DNA from: Nocardia albiluteola
Lineage (GTDB): Bacteria > Actinomycetota > Actinomycetes > Mycobacteriales > Mycobacteriaceae
NCBI RefSeq assembly: GCF_018860155.1
Contig: NZ_JAHKNI010000022.1
Location: 57,368-121,367 of the forward strand
Direction: 5' to 3'
Length of the DNA: 64,000 bases
Below, in pieces: positions 56,511 through 63,636 of the stretch. Under the pieces are notes generated by a model. It worked only from the letters and a program-made list of their open reading frames with translations, had not been told where the DNA came from and did not search any database. Numbering within the stretch: the first letter of the stretch is position 1; each line of letters starts with the position of its first letter. Made by a program: the position numbers and the translations under genes.

Positions 56511-56825
56511 CTCGATCACTCCCTCGTAGTTGTTCCCGGCTAACCGGGATTCCCAAATACCTGCAGCCACATGCGCCCCACCCTGGGGCGCGCGCGGCCG
56601 CAGTGGACGGCTAGAGCCATCCCTGGGGGAATCCGTCGAACCCCGACAGGCCCTGTTCCCGTGTGGCATTGTGTGCCGGGAACCGACAGCGCTGGCCGCC
56701 AATGCAGCAAACACGGCTCCGAGCGTTCGGAACCGTGTATCGCATCATTTTACCACGTTTTGCAAAGGTGCAGGTCGGGGCGGTGATTGCCAGGCGATTC
56801 GCCGGATGCGTCTGGATGGGCCGGT
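56511..56825. other. Intergenic region upstream of greA
   Basis: This stretch of about 315 bases holds the greA leader and promoter plus a terminator for the gene to its right. A small CCCGG-TTAG-CCGGG hairpin lies about 30 bases upstream of greA. No gene is supported. Confidence 0.45.
56711..56738 (-). terminator. Terminator of the DUF4307 gene
   Basis: ACACGG-x-TCCGA and its complement form an 11-bp stem with one internal mismatch around a 4-base loop, followed on the minus strand by TTTGC. Confidence 0.65.
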
Positions 56826-57290
56826 TCAGCCCGCCCGCAGGTAGGCGGGTACGTGGCTGCCGCAGCCGTACACATCGCTGGCCGCCGGTTTGGCGAGGCT
56901 CCGCACCGTGACCTTCATTTCCACGGTACCGCTGTTCGAGGGCGCGATCAGCACCTCGCGGCGGCCGACCTCGTTGCCGTCCTTGTCCATCGCGCGGACG
57001 AAACAGAACGCCGGCTGTTCGGGATGGGTGCGGGTGACCTTGAAATGCGCCTCGACGGTGGAGTCATTGACGACGGAGTAGCCCAGCTGTTCGGGGTCGA
57101 CGTCCTTGGGGCCGAACTGCTTGAAGCCGAGATAGGCGATGACCAGGCCCAGCGCCACGACCACGCCGCCCAGGGCGAGCGGCATCCAGCGCGGGGTCCG
57201 GCGCCGGCGGGTGGTCCCGTAGCGATCCCCGAGCGAGCGCGACGGGGCCGCGGTGTCGGACCGTCCGGTCTCGGGTGCGGCCTCGGTCAT
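56826..57290 (-). CDS. DUF4307 membrane protein (Rv1081c-like)
   Basis: This 154-residue protein has a basic cytosolic start (RYGTTRRRRTPRW), one membrane segment (MPLALGGVVVALGLVIAYLG) and an external beta-sandwich with two cysteines (AFCFVRAMD and VYGCGSHVP). The position next to greA and mca matches Rv1081c. Its function is unknown. The start is ATG 57290. Confidence 0.87.
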   Translation of the reverse strand: MTEAAPETGRSDTAAPSRSLGDRYGTTRRRRTPRWMPLALGGVVVALGLVIAYLGFKQFGPKDVDPEQLGYSVVNDSTVEAHFKVTRTHPEQPAFCFVRAMDKDGNEVGRREVLIAPSNSGTVEMKVTVRSLAKPAASDVYGCGSHVPAYLRAG

Positions 57291-57573
57291 GATCTGCTCG
57301 CTCCTCTATCTCAGTGCGCCGTGCGCTACCAGTCGATGGTGCCCCATGCGGGTATCGCCCGGTTGCGCGGCCCCGCGTGGCCGAGAGCCGCGACATCGTG
57401 ACGTACCCACCCCGTGGGCTCCGCAAGCTCCGCCCACGCACCATCCCCGGGGGGCAGCTCGGAACAAATGTGGGCCGGATGGAACTATAGGGAGAGAGAT
57501 CTGGCACCCCTGCCCGAATGTGTGGCGGAGAGCGATGAGGTGACTAACGGATGAGCAATGAGGTGAGCAACTA

Positions 57574-58473
57574 GTGAGCGGGTTCCGCCTCATGGCTGTG
57601 CATGCCCACCCCGACGACGAGTCCAGCAAGGGCGCCGCGACGACCGCGAAGTATGCCGCGGAGGGCGATGACGTCCTCGTGGTGTCGCTGACCGGCGGCG
57701 AGCGGGGATCGATCCTCAATCCGGCGATGGACGTGCCCGGCATCCTCGACCGCATCGAGGAGGTGCGGCGCGAGGAGATGGCCGAGGCCGCCAAGGCGCT
57801 CGGGGTTCAGCACCGCTGGCTGGGGTTCGTCGACTCGGGCCTGCCCGAGGGCGATCCGCTGCCGCCGCTGCCGGAGGGTTGCTTCGCGTTGGTGCCGCTC
57901 GAGGAGGCCACCGAGGCGCTGGTCCGCGTCGTTCGCGAGTTCCGGCCGCACGTGATGACGACCTATGACGAGAACGGTGGCTACCCGCACCCGGATCACA
58001 TCATGTGCCACAAGGTGTCGATGGCCGCGTTCGAGGCGGCGGGGGATCCGGAGCGCTTCCCCGACGCGGGCGAGCCGTGGACCCCGCTGAAGCTGTACTA
58101 CGACCACGGCTTCAGCATCCAGCGCATCGAGACCTTCGCCGAGGAGTACGAGCGGATCGGCGAGCCGTTCCCGATGCAGGAATGGCTGGACCGGTTCCGC
58201 AAGATGGCCGCCGAGCGCGGCGACATGTTCGGCCGGGTGACCACCCAGATCGAATGCTCCAAGTACTTCCCGCAGCGCGACGACGCCCTGCGCGCGCACG
58301 CCACCCAGATCGATCCGAACGGCGCCTTCTTCGCCATTCCCATGGAGATGCAGCAGCGGCTGTGGCCCACCGAGGAATTCGAGCTGGCCAAGACGCGGGT
58401 GCGCACCGAGATCCCGGAGACCGACCTGTTCGCCGGTATCGAAGATCCACACACCGAGGTCACCGACCGATGA
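57574..58473 (+). CDS. mca: Mycothiol S-conjugate amidase
   Basis: This 299-residue zinc hydrolase has the N-terminal metal motif MAVHAHPDDESSKGA, the second metal ligand region YPHPDHIMCHK and the DENGGYPHP loop typical of Mca rather than MshB. It cleaves mycothiol-toxin conjugates so that the mercapturic acid can be exported, and it marks an actinobacterial mycothiol producer. The start is GTG 57574. It overlaps the next gene by ATGA. Confidence 0.93.
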   Translation: MSGFRLMAVHAHPDDESSKGAATTAKYAAEGDDVLVVSLTGGERGSILNPAMDVPGILDRIEEVRREEMAEAAKALGVQHRWLGFVDSGLPEGDPLPPLPEGCFALVPLEEATEALVRVVREFRPHVMTTYDENGGYPHPDHIMCHKVSMAAFEAAGDPERFPDAGEPWTPLKLYYDHGFSIQRIETFAEEYERIGEPFPMQEWLDRFRKMAAERGDMFGRVTTQIECSKYFPQRDDALRAHATQIDPNGAFFAIPMEMQQRLWPTEEFELAKTRVRTEIPETDLFAGIEDPHTEVTDR

Positions 58474-58775
58474 TTCTGACCGTCCTGGCGCAGGGCACCA
58501 CCACCAACCCCACCGGCCCGGAGTTCGGCAAGGCCTCGCCGCTGGGCCTGGTGATCATCCTGGTGCTGCTGGCGGGCACCGTGCTGCTGATCCGCTCGAT
58601 GAACAAGCACATCAAGGGCCTGCCCACGGACTTCTCCCCGGAGCATCCCGAGCCGGACCAGGCCGCCGACGAGGGCACCGATCCGGGTGCGGCCGAAACG
58701 GAGACAGGGGCGGATCCGGCCGCGGGCTCGAAGCCCGAGGCCGCCGCGAACTCGGAACCGCCCGGCACTCCCTGA
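58470..58775 (+). CDS. Small membrane protein downstream of mca (Rv1083-like)
   Basis: This 101-residue protein has one membrane segment (PLGLVIILVLLAGTVLLIRS), a short KHIKGLPTDF motif and an acidic, Pro/Ala-rich tail. Its ATG overlaps the mca stop (ATGA), and position and layout match Rv1083. Its function is unknown; a membrane partner of mycothiol metabolism is possible. Confidence 0.85.
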   Translation: MILTVLAQGTTTNPTGPEFGKASPLGLVIILVLLAGTVLLIRSMNKHIKGLPTDFSPEHPEPDQAADEGTDPGAAETETGADPAAGSKPEAAANSEPPGTP

Positions 58776-58807
58776 GCTGCCGCGGCGACATCCGCACCGG
58801 GTTCGAG

Positions 58808-58840
58808 ACGCACTCTCTCGCATGTCGAGGGGGTGCGTTT
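58808..58840 (+). terminator. Terminator of the mca operon
   Basis: A 13-bp stem (ACGCACTCTCTCG with its partner, two G-U pairs) and a 5-base loop lie 33 bases after the stop. Confidence 0.75.
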
Positions 58841-58915
58841 CTCGTATCCGGGCCCGGAACTATGTGGTCCGATTGCCGCCAGCCGGATGATTCCGGCATT
58901 CCTACCGTCGGTGTC

Positions 58916-60124
58916 ATGGAAACCGACCTCATTCCGGATACCCGGGTCGCGGTGCTGCGGACGCCTGTCGTGTGGTTCATGGCGCTGGCGGCCGCGACCG
59001 GCACCGCCAGTATCTATCCGTTGCAACCGGCTATCGCGGAGGTAGCACGGTCGCTGCATACCTCGGTCGCGGCCGTCGGAACGGCGTTGGCCGGTGGACC
59101 GGTCGGCTATCTGGCCGGCCTGGCCCTGCTGGTGCCGCTCGTCGATCGGTATGCGCCGCGGGTGGTGGTGTCGGCCCAATTCGGTGCTCTGGCAGTGGCT
59201 TTAATGGGTGCGGCGGCGGTGCGATCGGCGTGGCTGCTCGGTGCGGCGATCTTCGTGATCGGGGCTGGTTCGGCGATCGGGGCCCAATTGAGTTCGGTCG
59301 CGGGACGATTCGCGGACTCGCATCGGCGAGCCACCGTTCTCGGGATCGTGACCGCCGGAATTTCGTCCGGGATCCTCGCCGGACGAATCGCGGGTGGGTG
59401 GCTGGCGAATGTCATCGGGTGGCGGGGCATGCTCGTCGTTTTCGCCGTCGCCTGTCTCGTTCTCGCCTCGGTCACCCGCCCGGTGCTGCCGGCGGCGGCG
59501 GGAACTGCCACGCGCGGCTATCCTGCGACGCTGCGCGGAATGCCCGCCCTGTACACCCGGTATCCGGTGCTGCGGCTGGCCGCCGGTCGGGGCATGCTGT
59601 GGTTCTTCGCCTTCTGCACGATCTGGGCGGGGCTCGCGGTCGCGCTGTCCCAGCCGCCGTTCTCCTATTCGCCCGAACGAATCGGCCTGTACGCCTTCGC
59701 CGGGCTGCTCGGCGTCGCCGCCACCCGGATTTCGGGGACGTGGACCGATCGCGTCGGCGCCCGCCGGGTGATCCTGATCGGCCTGGCGCTGGCCGTCGTC
59801 AGCACGGTGACTCTTGCGGTGTTCCTGTCGAATACGGCGATCACCCTGCTGTGCCTGGGCCTGTTCGATGCCGGACTGTTCGCCGCGCAGGTGGCGAATC
59901 AGAGCACGGTGCTGGCCATCGATCCCGGTGCACCAGCCCGTTTCAACAGCGCGTACATGATCGTCTATTTCATCGGTGGCAGCCTCGGGACGGCGTTCGG
60001 CGCGGCGGCGGTCAGCTGGTTCGGCTGGGCCACCACCGCGGCCTGTGCGGCTGCCGCCGTTGTATTGGCCGCGGTCGTCACCGCCGTGATACATACGCGC
60101 ACTGCGGCTTCCGCGCGGTCGTAG
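58916..60124 (+). CDS. MFS transporter (12 TM, YgaY/AraJ-like)
   Basis: This 402-residue protein has about 12 membrane segments and an MFS motif-A-like GTWTDRVGARRVILIGLAL in the second half. The N-terminus (PVVWFMALAAATGTASIYPL) matches the AraJ/YgaY exporter group. The substrate is unknown. ATG 58916 lies eight bases after TACCGT, so a leaderless mRNA is possible. It is convergent with rsr. Confidence 0.85.
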   Translation: METDLIPDTRVAVLRTPVVWFMALAAATGTASIYPLQPAIAEVARSLHTSVAAVGTALAGGPVGYLAGLALLVPLVDRYAPRVVVSAQFGALAVALMGAAAVRSAWLLGAAIFVIGAGSAIGAQLSSVAGRFADSHRRATVLGIVTAGISSGILAGRIAGGWLANVIGWRGMLVVFAVACLVLASVTRPVLPAAAGTATRGYPATLRGMPALYTRYPVLRLAAGRGMLWFFAFCTIWAGLAVALSQPPFSYSPERIGLYAFAGLLGVAATRISGTWTDRVGARRVILIGLALAVVSTVTLAVFLSNTAITLLCLGLFDAGLFAAQVANQSTVLAIDPGAPARFNSAYMIVYFIGGSLGTAFGAAAVSWFGWATTAACAAAAVVLAAVVTAVIHTRTAASARS

Positions 60125-60132
60125 TCGACCTA

Positions 60133-60169
60133 CGGTGTCCGGCAACTCGATTCGAGTTGCCGGACACCG
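60133..60169. terminator. Bidirectional hairpin between the MFS gene and rsr
   Basis: CGGTGTCCGGCAACTCGA and its complement form an 18-bp near-perfect stem across a one-base centre, directly after both stop codons. Confidence 0.8.
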
Positions 60170-60172
60170 CCG

Positions 60173-61760
60173 TCAGAACGGCCAGTCGGCGCGGGCGCCG
60201 GCCTCCAGCAGACCGATCATCGCGAACGCCTTGTCGGACAGGCCGCCGAAGACGTGCCGGTTGTGCGACCCGCTGGGCGCATGACCGAGGCGGTACCCCG
60301 CCAGATTCCAGGTGTACAGCGGCACCGTGTCGGGCAGTGCCCGGTCGACGTCGCCGCCGGTGGCCTGCTCGTCGGTGAGGATCACCACGCGATCGTGCCG
60401 CGCGAAGTGCCCCCGCACCGCGCCGGCCGTATCGGTGCCGCCGCCGATGAAGTAGCCGCCGGACTTCCACCGCTCGACCGCACGCAGCAGCGACTCGCCC
60501 CGCCGCTGGCGGAACACCCGGCTGCCCGCGTCGCCCTCGCCCCACGAGTACGAGACCACATCGGCCCGCTCGCACCGGTTCGCCAGCGCGAGGCCGAAGA
60601 CGACCGCGGCGTCCCAGCGGCGCAGCGCACCGTCGCGGGAGAAGCCCGCGTTCATCGAGCCCGACGTGTCCACCAGCACCAGGGTGCGCCCGGACAGCGT
60701 GGGCACCGAGGCCAGCGAGTGGCCCAGCGCCCGCTCGAGGGCATCGCCCCAGCGCAGCGACGGCGCGGCGCGGTACGCCGACAGGAACCGCATCGGCAGC
60801 TGCCGCGAGCGCGCGACCTGCTCGGGATCGGCGAGCTTGGCCGCTACCTCCGCGGCGACCTCGTCGGATACCCCGGCCTCGTCGAAATTGCGCAGGTTAC
60901 GCAACTGCGCCATGTAACCCATCGACGGGATCAGGGCCTCCCAGACGCGCGCGTCCATCGGGCCCTGCAGCCAGCCGGCCACCGACTCCCAGGTCATGCC
61001 CGCGCCACGCAGCGCTTCGCGGGCCCGCTCGGCGTCGTCGAACAGCGTCCGGCGATCCGCGACGGGCGTGGCGAGCAGTTCCGCGCGGGCGCGCAGGATC
61101 CGCAGGCCCTCGCCGGGCGCGTTGTCCCGGTTGTGGCGCCGATCCAGTGCGTGCGCGAAAAGCTCACCCTGCCAGGGCTTGTCGGCCATGGGTGCCGGGT
61201 GCGTGAGGTCGAGCACGTCGCCGAAGCGCACCGCGTGTGCGGTGGAATCCCACTTGGCCAGGGCGCGCTCGTCGTACAGGCGGCGGGCCGCGTCGGCGAC
61301 GCCGCGCTTCACCGGCTTGGGCAGCGCCCGCCCGTAGGTGGCGAACCAGTAGGCGATCAGCTCGCCCGGCTCGTCGGCGCGCTGCAGCACGGAATCGATT
61401 GCCTGACGGCTCATTCCGGACTGTCCGGCCGAAAGCCGGGCCTGCGCGAACTCGGCCGCGCCCACGAGTGCGGCGGTGCGCATGTTCGCCGAGGTGCGCA
61501 GCCAGCGCAGCAGGCGCGCGGTCCACTCGGGATCGGCGAGGGTGTTCTCGCGCACCAGCACCGCGGTCGTCGCGTGCGCCGGAGCTCTCGTAGAAGGTGT
61601 TCTCGCCCACCATGTTCGATACCGCGAGTAGGAACAGTTCACCCTGTGGCGTGCGCTCGTAGCCGGGCGCTCCCTCGTAGGTGCGTCCGGTCGGCGTGCG
61701 TGCGGACTTCACCGCCGAGGTCGCGGCGGCGCGCAGGCGTCCGGAATTGAACTTACTCAC
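60173..61760 (-). pseudogene. rsr: Ro60/TROVE-domain protein (Rsr), interrupted by a +1 frameshift
   Basis: Bacterial Ro60 homologues are ring proteins that bind Y RNAs and help exonucleases such as PNPase. The first frame starts at GTG 61760 (SKFNSGRLRAAATSAVKSAR, then ELFLLAVSNMVGENTFYESS) and the family match continues in another frame from 61561 (VLVRENTLADPEWTARLLRW). Skipping base 61562 after residue 66 restores a 528-residue protein, normal for the family. The HEAT-like TROVE domain is followed by a vWA domain with an intact MIDAS (VLVDTSGSMN). The break is either a real mutation, a sequencing error or, less likely, recoding. Six Y-RNA-like elements lie just upstream on the same strand. 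Confidence 0.85.
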
Positions 61761-61796
61761 AGGAATTCCCCCACGTCGTGCGGGGAGGCGAGTGCG

Positions 61797-61900
61797 GCCC
61801 GGGAACGCGACGAAATCGCCGCTTGTCAGGCGGCGGCCGGATTCGAACCGGCGCTACCGGATTCGGAAATCCGGGAGTATCCGTCGTCGGCGCATCGGGC
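61797..61900 (-). ncRNA. Y6: diverged Y-RNA-like element next to rsr
   Basis: The outer helix is GCCCG/CGGGC and the inner helix is CGACGA/TCGTCG. The 5' strand (GATGCGCCGACGACGGATAC) is a diverged form of the array consensus. The core has three hairpins: CCGGATT-TCCG-AATCCGG, a canonical T-arm GCCGG-TTCGAAT-CCGGC, and an acceptor-like CGCCGC-CTGACAA-GCGGCG. No D-arm or GATCT motif is seen. It starts 11 bases after Y5, so it is probably processed from the Y5 transcript. Its 3' end is 36 bases from the rsr start. Confidence 0.6.
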
Positions 61901-61911
61901 TGATGCACAGG

Positions 61912-61984
61912 CCTCCCGAGATCGAAACGCCCACGGACTTGTGAAATTGCAGTTCGAAGTAGCCGTGGGCTTCGCACCGGGAGG
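61912..61984 (-). ncRNA. Y5: minimal Y RNA without tRNA module
   Basis: This 73-nt element has two perfect nested helices: outer CCTCCCG/CGGGAGG (7 bp) and inner GCCCACGG/CCGTGGGC (8 bp). Internal loops GTGCGAA and GTTTCGATCT separate them, and a 26-nt terminal loop begins CTACTTCG. It is the plainest Ro-binding-type Y RNA of the array. A TATAGT -10 box at 61991-61996 lies six bases upstream of the predicted start. Confidence 0.8.
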
Positions 61985-61997
61985 TGCGAAACTATAG

Positions 61998-62116
61998 CGC
62001 CCGAGAACAATTCGGAAACGGTAACCGGCTCTTGCGAGCCGACCGGATTCCGGGGAATCCGGTACAGGAGTCGAACCTGATAAACCAGAAGTAACCGTTT
62101 CCTGCGCACCGGGCGT
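61998..62116 (-). ncRNA. Y4: Y-RNA-like element with modified tRNA-like core
   Basis: The outer helix is CGCCCG/CGGGCG and the inner helix is GGAAACGG/CCGTTTCC, perfect at 8 bp. The core has a T-arm CAGG-TTCGACT-CCTG, a closed hairpin CCGGATTC-CCCG-GAATCCGG in the acceptor position and CGGCTC-GCAA-GAGCCG with a GNRA loop in the D-arm position. It has its own promoter (ATGCGG-N17-TACCGT). Its 3' end directly abuts the Y5 -10 box. Confidence 0.78.
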
Positions 62117-62123
62117 GGTAGTT

Positions 62124-62152
62124 ACGGTAGCGCGCTGCGGAATTCGCCGCAT
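62124..62152 (-). promoter_or_regulatory. Y4 promoter
   Basis: ATGCGG (62147-62152), a 17-base spacer and TACCGT (62124-62129) lie seven to eight bases before the predicted Y4 start. The -35 box is shared with the Y1 promoter and is preceded in both by AAAATGGG. Confidence 0.65.
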
Positions 62153-62177
62153 CCCATTTTTTTTCGGGAGGGGCGCC

Positions 62178-62405
62178 CTAGACAGGATGTCGCCCGGTCG
62201 GCCGCGAAGGTGTGTACGCCCGTGCGCGAATCACGAAGTTGGAGAAGGATCCGGCCAGTGCTTGTACCTCGTGCCGGAGTCGTTGTGGCAGTGCGTGATC
62301 GAGTTTGGTCAGTGCGCAGGCGGTGTCGTCGGGGGGCGGCGCGCCCGGTCGCGACCAGCAGCGAAACCTACGCCGGTGCCCGAGGCTGCCGACGTGAAGG
62401 TCGGT
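62178..62405 (-). other. Spacer between Y4 and Y3 with a long open frame
   Basis: On the minus strand one frame stays open from within Y3 to TAG 62178-62180, about 75 codons, including TACALTKLDHALPQRLRHEV and QALAGSFSNFVIRARAY. No start codon or ribosome binding site is visible. It may be a gene remnant or chance in GC-rich DNA. Confidence 0.3.
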
Positions 62406-62422
62406 GGGTGAGAGGAAGGTGT

Positions 62423-62555
62423 GCGCCCGAGATCCCTGGCGGTGGCGGTATTTGCGAAATGCTCTCCCGCTGAGCTACGCGGACCGAAGTCCGGGCGGGA
62501 TTCGAACCCGCGACCCTTTCGTCCGAGAAGTAACCGCTACCTGCGCACCGGGCGC
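62423..62555 (-). ncRNA. yrlA: Y3: YrlA-like Y RNA with permuted tRNA-like core
   Basis: This 133-nt element has a 5' strand GGTGCGCAGGTAGCGGTTAC, very like the Ro60-binding strand of animal and bacterial Y RNAs. The outer helix is GCGCCCG/CGGGCGC and the inner helix is GGTAGCGG/CCGCCACC with one A-C mismatch. The core has a canonical T-arm (GCGGG-TTCGAAT-CCCGC), then an acceptor-type hairpin closed by UUCG (CGGAC-TTCG-GTCCG), then a D-arm (GCTC-AGCGGGA-GAGC). T-arm before D-arm is the permuted order of YrlA RNAs. A promoter lies just upstream. Confidence 0.85.
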
Positions 62556-62562
62556 ACTCGAA

Positions 62563-62591
62563 AGGATAGCGGCCGGAAATGCGGGCCGCAA
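62563..62591 (-). promoter_or_regulatory. Y3 promoter
   Basis: TTGCGG (62586-62591), a 17-base spacer and TATCCT (62563-62568) lie seven bases before the predicted start of Y3. Confidence 0.7.
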
Positions 62592-62608
62592 ACGAATTCC
62601 CGCGATGC

Positions 62609-62704
62609 GGGCCCGAGATCTGTTCGGCAGCAGGGGAGTTGGTCACCGGGTAACCCGTTCCAGGATGTGAAACCCGAAGTACCTGTTGCCCGCGCACCGG
62701 GCGC
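62609..62704 (-). ncRNA. Y2: Y-RNA-like element with degenerate core
   Basis: The 5' strand GCCCGGTGCGCGGGCAACAG and 3' AGATCTCGGGC match the array consensus. The inner helix is GGCAACAGG/CCTGCTGCC with one A-C mismatch; the outer helix is GCCCG/CGGGC. The core keeps only a weak T-loop-like GGG-TTTCACA-TCC and a GGTTA-CCCGG-TGACC hairpin. No separate promoter is seen; it may be processed from the Y1 transcript. Confidence 0.65.
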
Positions 62705-62720
62705 CGCCGCGGCGGGATTT

Positions 62721-62739
62721 CGGCGCCGTAGCGGCGCCG
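62721..62739 (-). terminator. GC-rich hairpin between Y1 and Y2
   Basis: CGGCGCCG occurs twice around a 3-base centre and forms an 8-bp stem. It could end Y1 transcription or mark a processing site. Confidence 0.4.
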
Positions 62740-62764
62740 CCGATTCACACGTGCAGCGAGGGGT

Positions 62765-62898
62765 GTGCCCGAGATCCAGGTCGGCGACGGAACATGCTGC
62801 TCTGCCATTGAGCTACCAGGCCGCGAAGCCTGGGCGGGACTCGAACCCGCAACCCGCCGATTAAGAGTCGAAGTAACCGCTGCCTACGCACCGGGCAC
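62765..62898 (-). ncRNA. yrlA: Y1: YrlA-like Y RNA retaining a tRNA-Lys(CUU)-like anticodon loop
   Basis: This 134-nt element has the outer helix GTGCCCG/CGGGCAC, the inner helix GGCAGCGG/CCGTCGCC (one A-C mismatch, one G-U) and 3' GATCTCGGG. The core holds, in order, an anticodon-like arm TCGA-CTCTTAA-TCGG, a T-arm GCGGG-TTCGAGT-CCCGC, an acceptor-type hairpin CCAGGC-TTCGCG-GCCTGG and a D-arm GCTC-AATGGCA-GAGC. The stretch from anticodon to T-arm closely resembles actinobacterial tRNA-Lys(CUU). With 3' half before 5' half it is a circularly permuted tRNA mimic, not an ordinary tRNA. It is the first element of the array and has its own promoter. Confidence 0.85.
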
Positions 62899-62906
62899 GA
62901 AAAGAT

Positions 62907-62936
62907 ATGGTACGGGCGAGTATTGATGCACCGCAT
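62907..62936 (-). promoter_or_regulatory. Y1 promoter
   Basis: ATGCGG (62931-62936), an 18-base spacer and TACCAT (62907-62912) lie eight bases before the predicted Y1 start; AAAATGGG precedes the -35 box as at Y4. Confidence 0.6.
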
Positions 62937-62986
62937 CCCATTTTCCCGGACCGGAAACCAGCAGACCGTCGGCGCGGCGAATTCGG

Positions 62987-63015
62987 TTGACCCGGGATCG
63001 CCTCGGGTGCAGGCT
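62987..63015 (+). promoter_or_regulatory. Leaderless promoter of the divergent hypothetical gene
   Basis: TTGACC (62987-62992), a 17-base spacer and CAGGCT (63010-63015) end seven bases before the ATG at 63023, so transcription should start at or next to the start codon. Confidence 0.6.
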
Positions 63016-63022
63016 GGCCCGC

Positions 63023-63535
63023 ATGGAGAACCTTCGCGCGGCCGCCGACCTGTTCGCGGTGGGCGAGGTGTACCCCGAGGACCTGCCGATGATCGCCGCG
63101 GAGGCGCTGGCCAGGGGTCTGGATTCACCGGCGCTGGTCGAGTTGGCGTGTATGCACCGCAACGACTGCGGCAACGCCCCCGAGGTATTTCTCACCGCTC
63201 TTCGCGAACTCGACCTGATCGCGGCCATCGAGGCGGATTGGCCGCGCCGCGAGGCCGATGTGCTGTTGCGGCGGGCTCGCCATCACGCCGAATATGCGCT
63301 GTCCGCCGAGGGCGACACCCTCGCCGCGGCAGAGCGTATCGCCGGATTGCTGAACCTGCTCGTCTACACGATCGAACGACCGAACCCCGCCCTCGCCGGC
63401 CCGGCGGGCGATTTCGAGTGGCTCATCATCTACTGGGAGGCCGGCCTCGACGATCGCGAATCGATTATGGCGCAGATCCGGCGGGCATGTCGCAGCCTCC
63501 TCGACGGGCCGCCGTTCGAGTCCGTCTTCCGCTGA
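63023..63535 (+). CDS. Hypothetical protein divergent from the Y RNA array
   Basis: This 170-residue, acidic, predicted all-helical protein (MENLRAAADLFAVGEVYPED) has no signal peptide or membrane segment. No family is recognised. The ATG at 63023 has no ribosome binding site but fits a leaderless start. It diverges from Y1 across about 125 bases, so a link to the Ro system is possible but not shown. Confidence 0.75.
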   Translation: MENLRAAADLFAVGEVYPEDLPMIAAEALARGLDSPALVELACMHRNDCGNAPEVFLTALRELDLIAAIEADWPRREADVLLRRARHHAEYALSAEGDTLAAAERIAGLLNLLVYTIERPNPALAGPAGDFEWLIIYWEAGLDDRESIMAQIRRACRSLLDGPPFESVFR

Positions 63536-63636
63536 CGGTTGGCGGCCGCTCGATCCGGTTGTCCGGACCGGGCCGCGTGAGAGCCCCGCGTGTCCTGCTG
63601 GACGGCGGCACACGCGGGTGCGGGCGGCGGTCGCGA

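Noticed and set aside
62115..62411. A 98-codon plus-strand ORF across the Y RNA array
   Set aside because: It runs antisense through structured RNA elements, lacks a ribosome binding site and has no family resemblance.
62423..62898. Ordinary tRNA genes (T-arm and D-arm motifs are obvious on the minus strand)
   Set aside because: The T-arm lies upstream of the D-arm and the acceptor stem is closed by a short loop, so no linear tRNA with free ends can form; conserved flanking helices identify Y RNAs.
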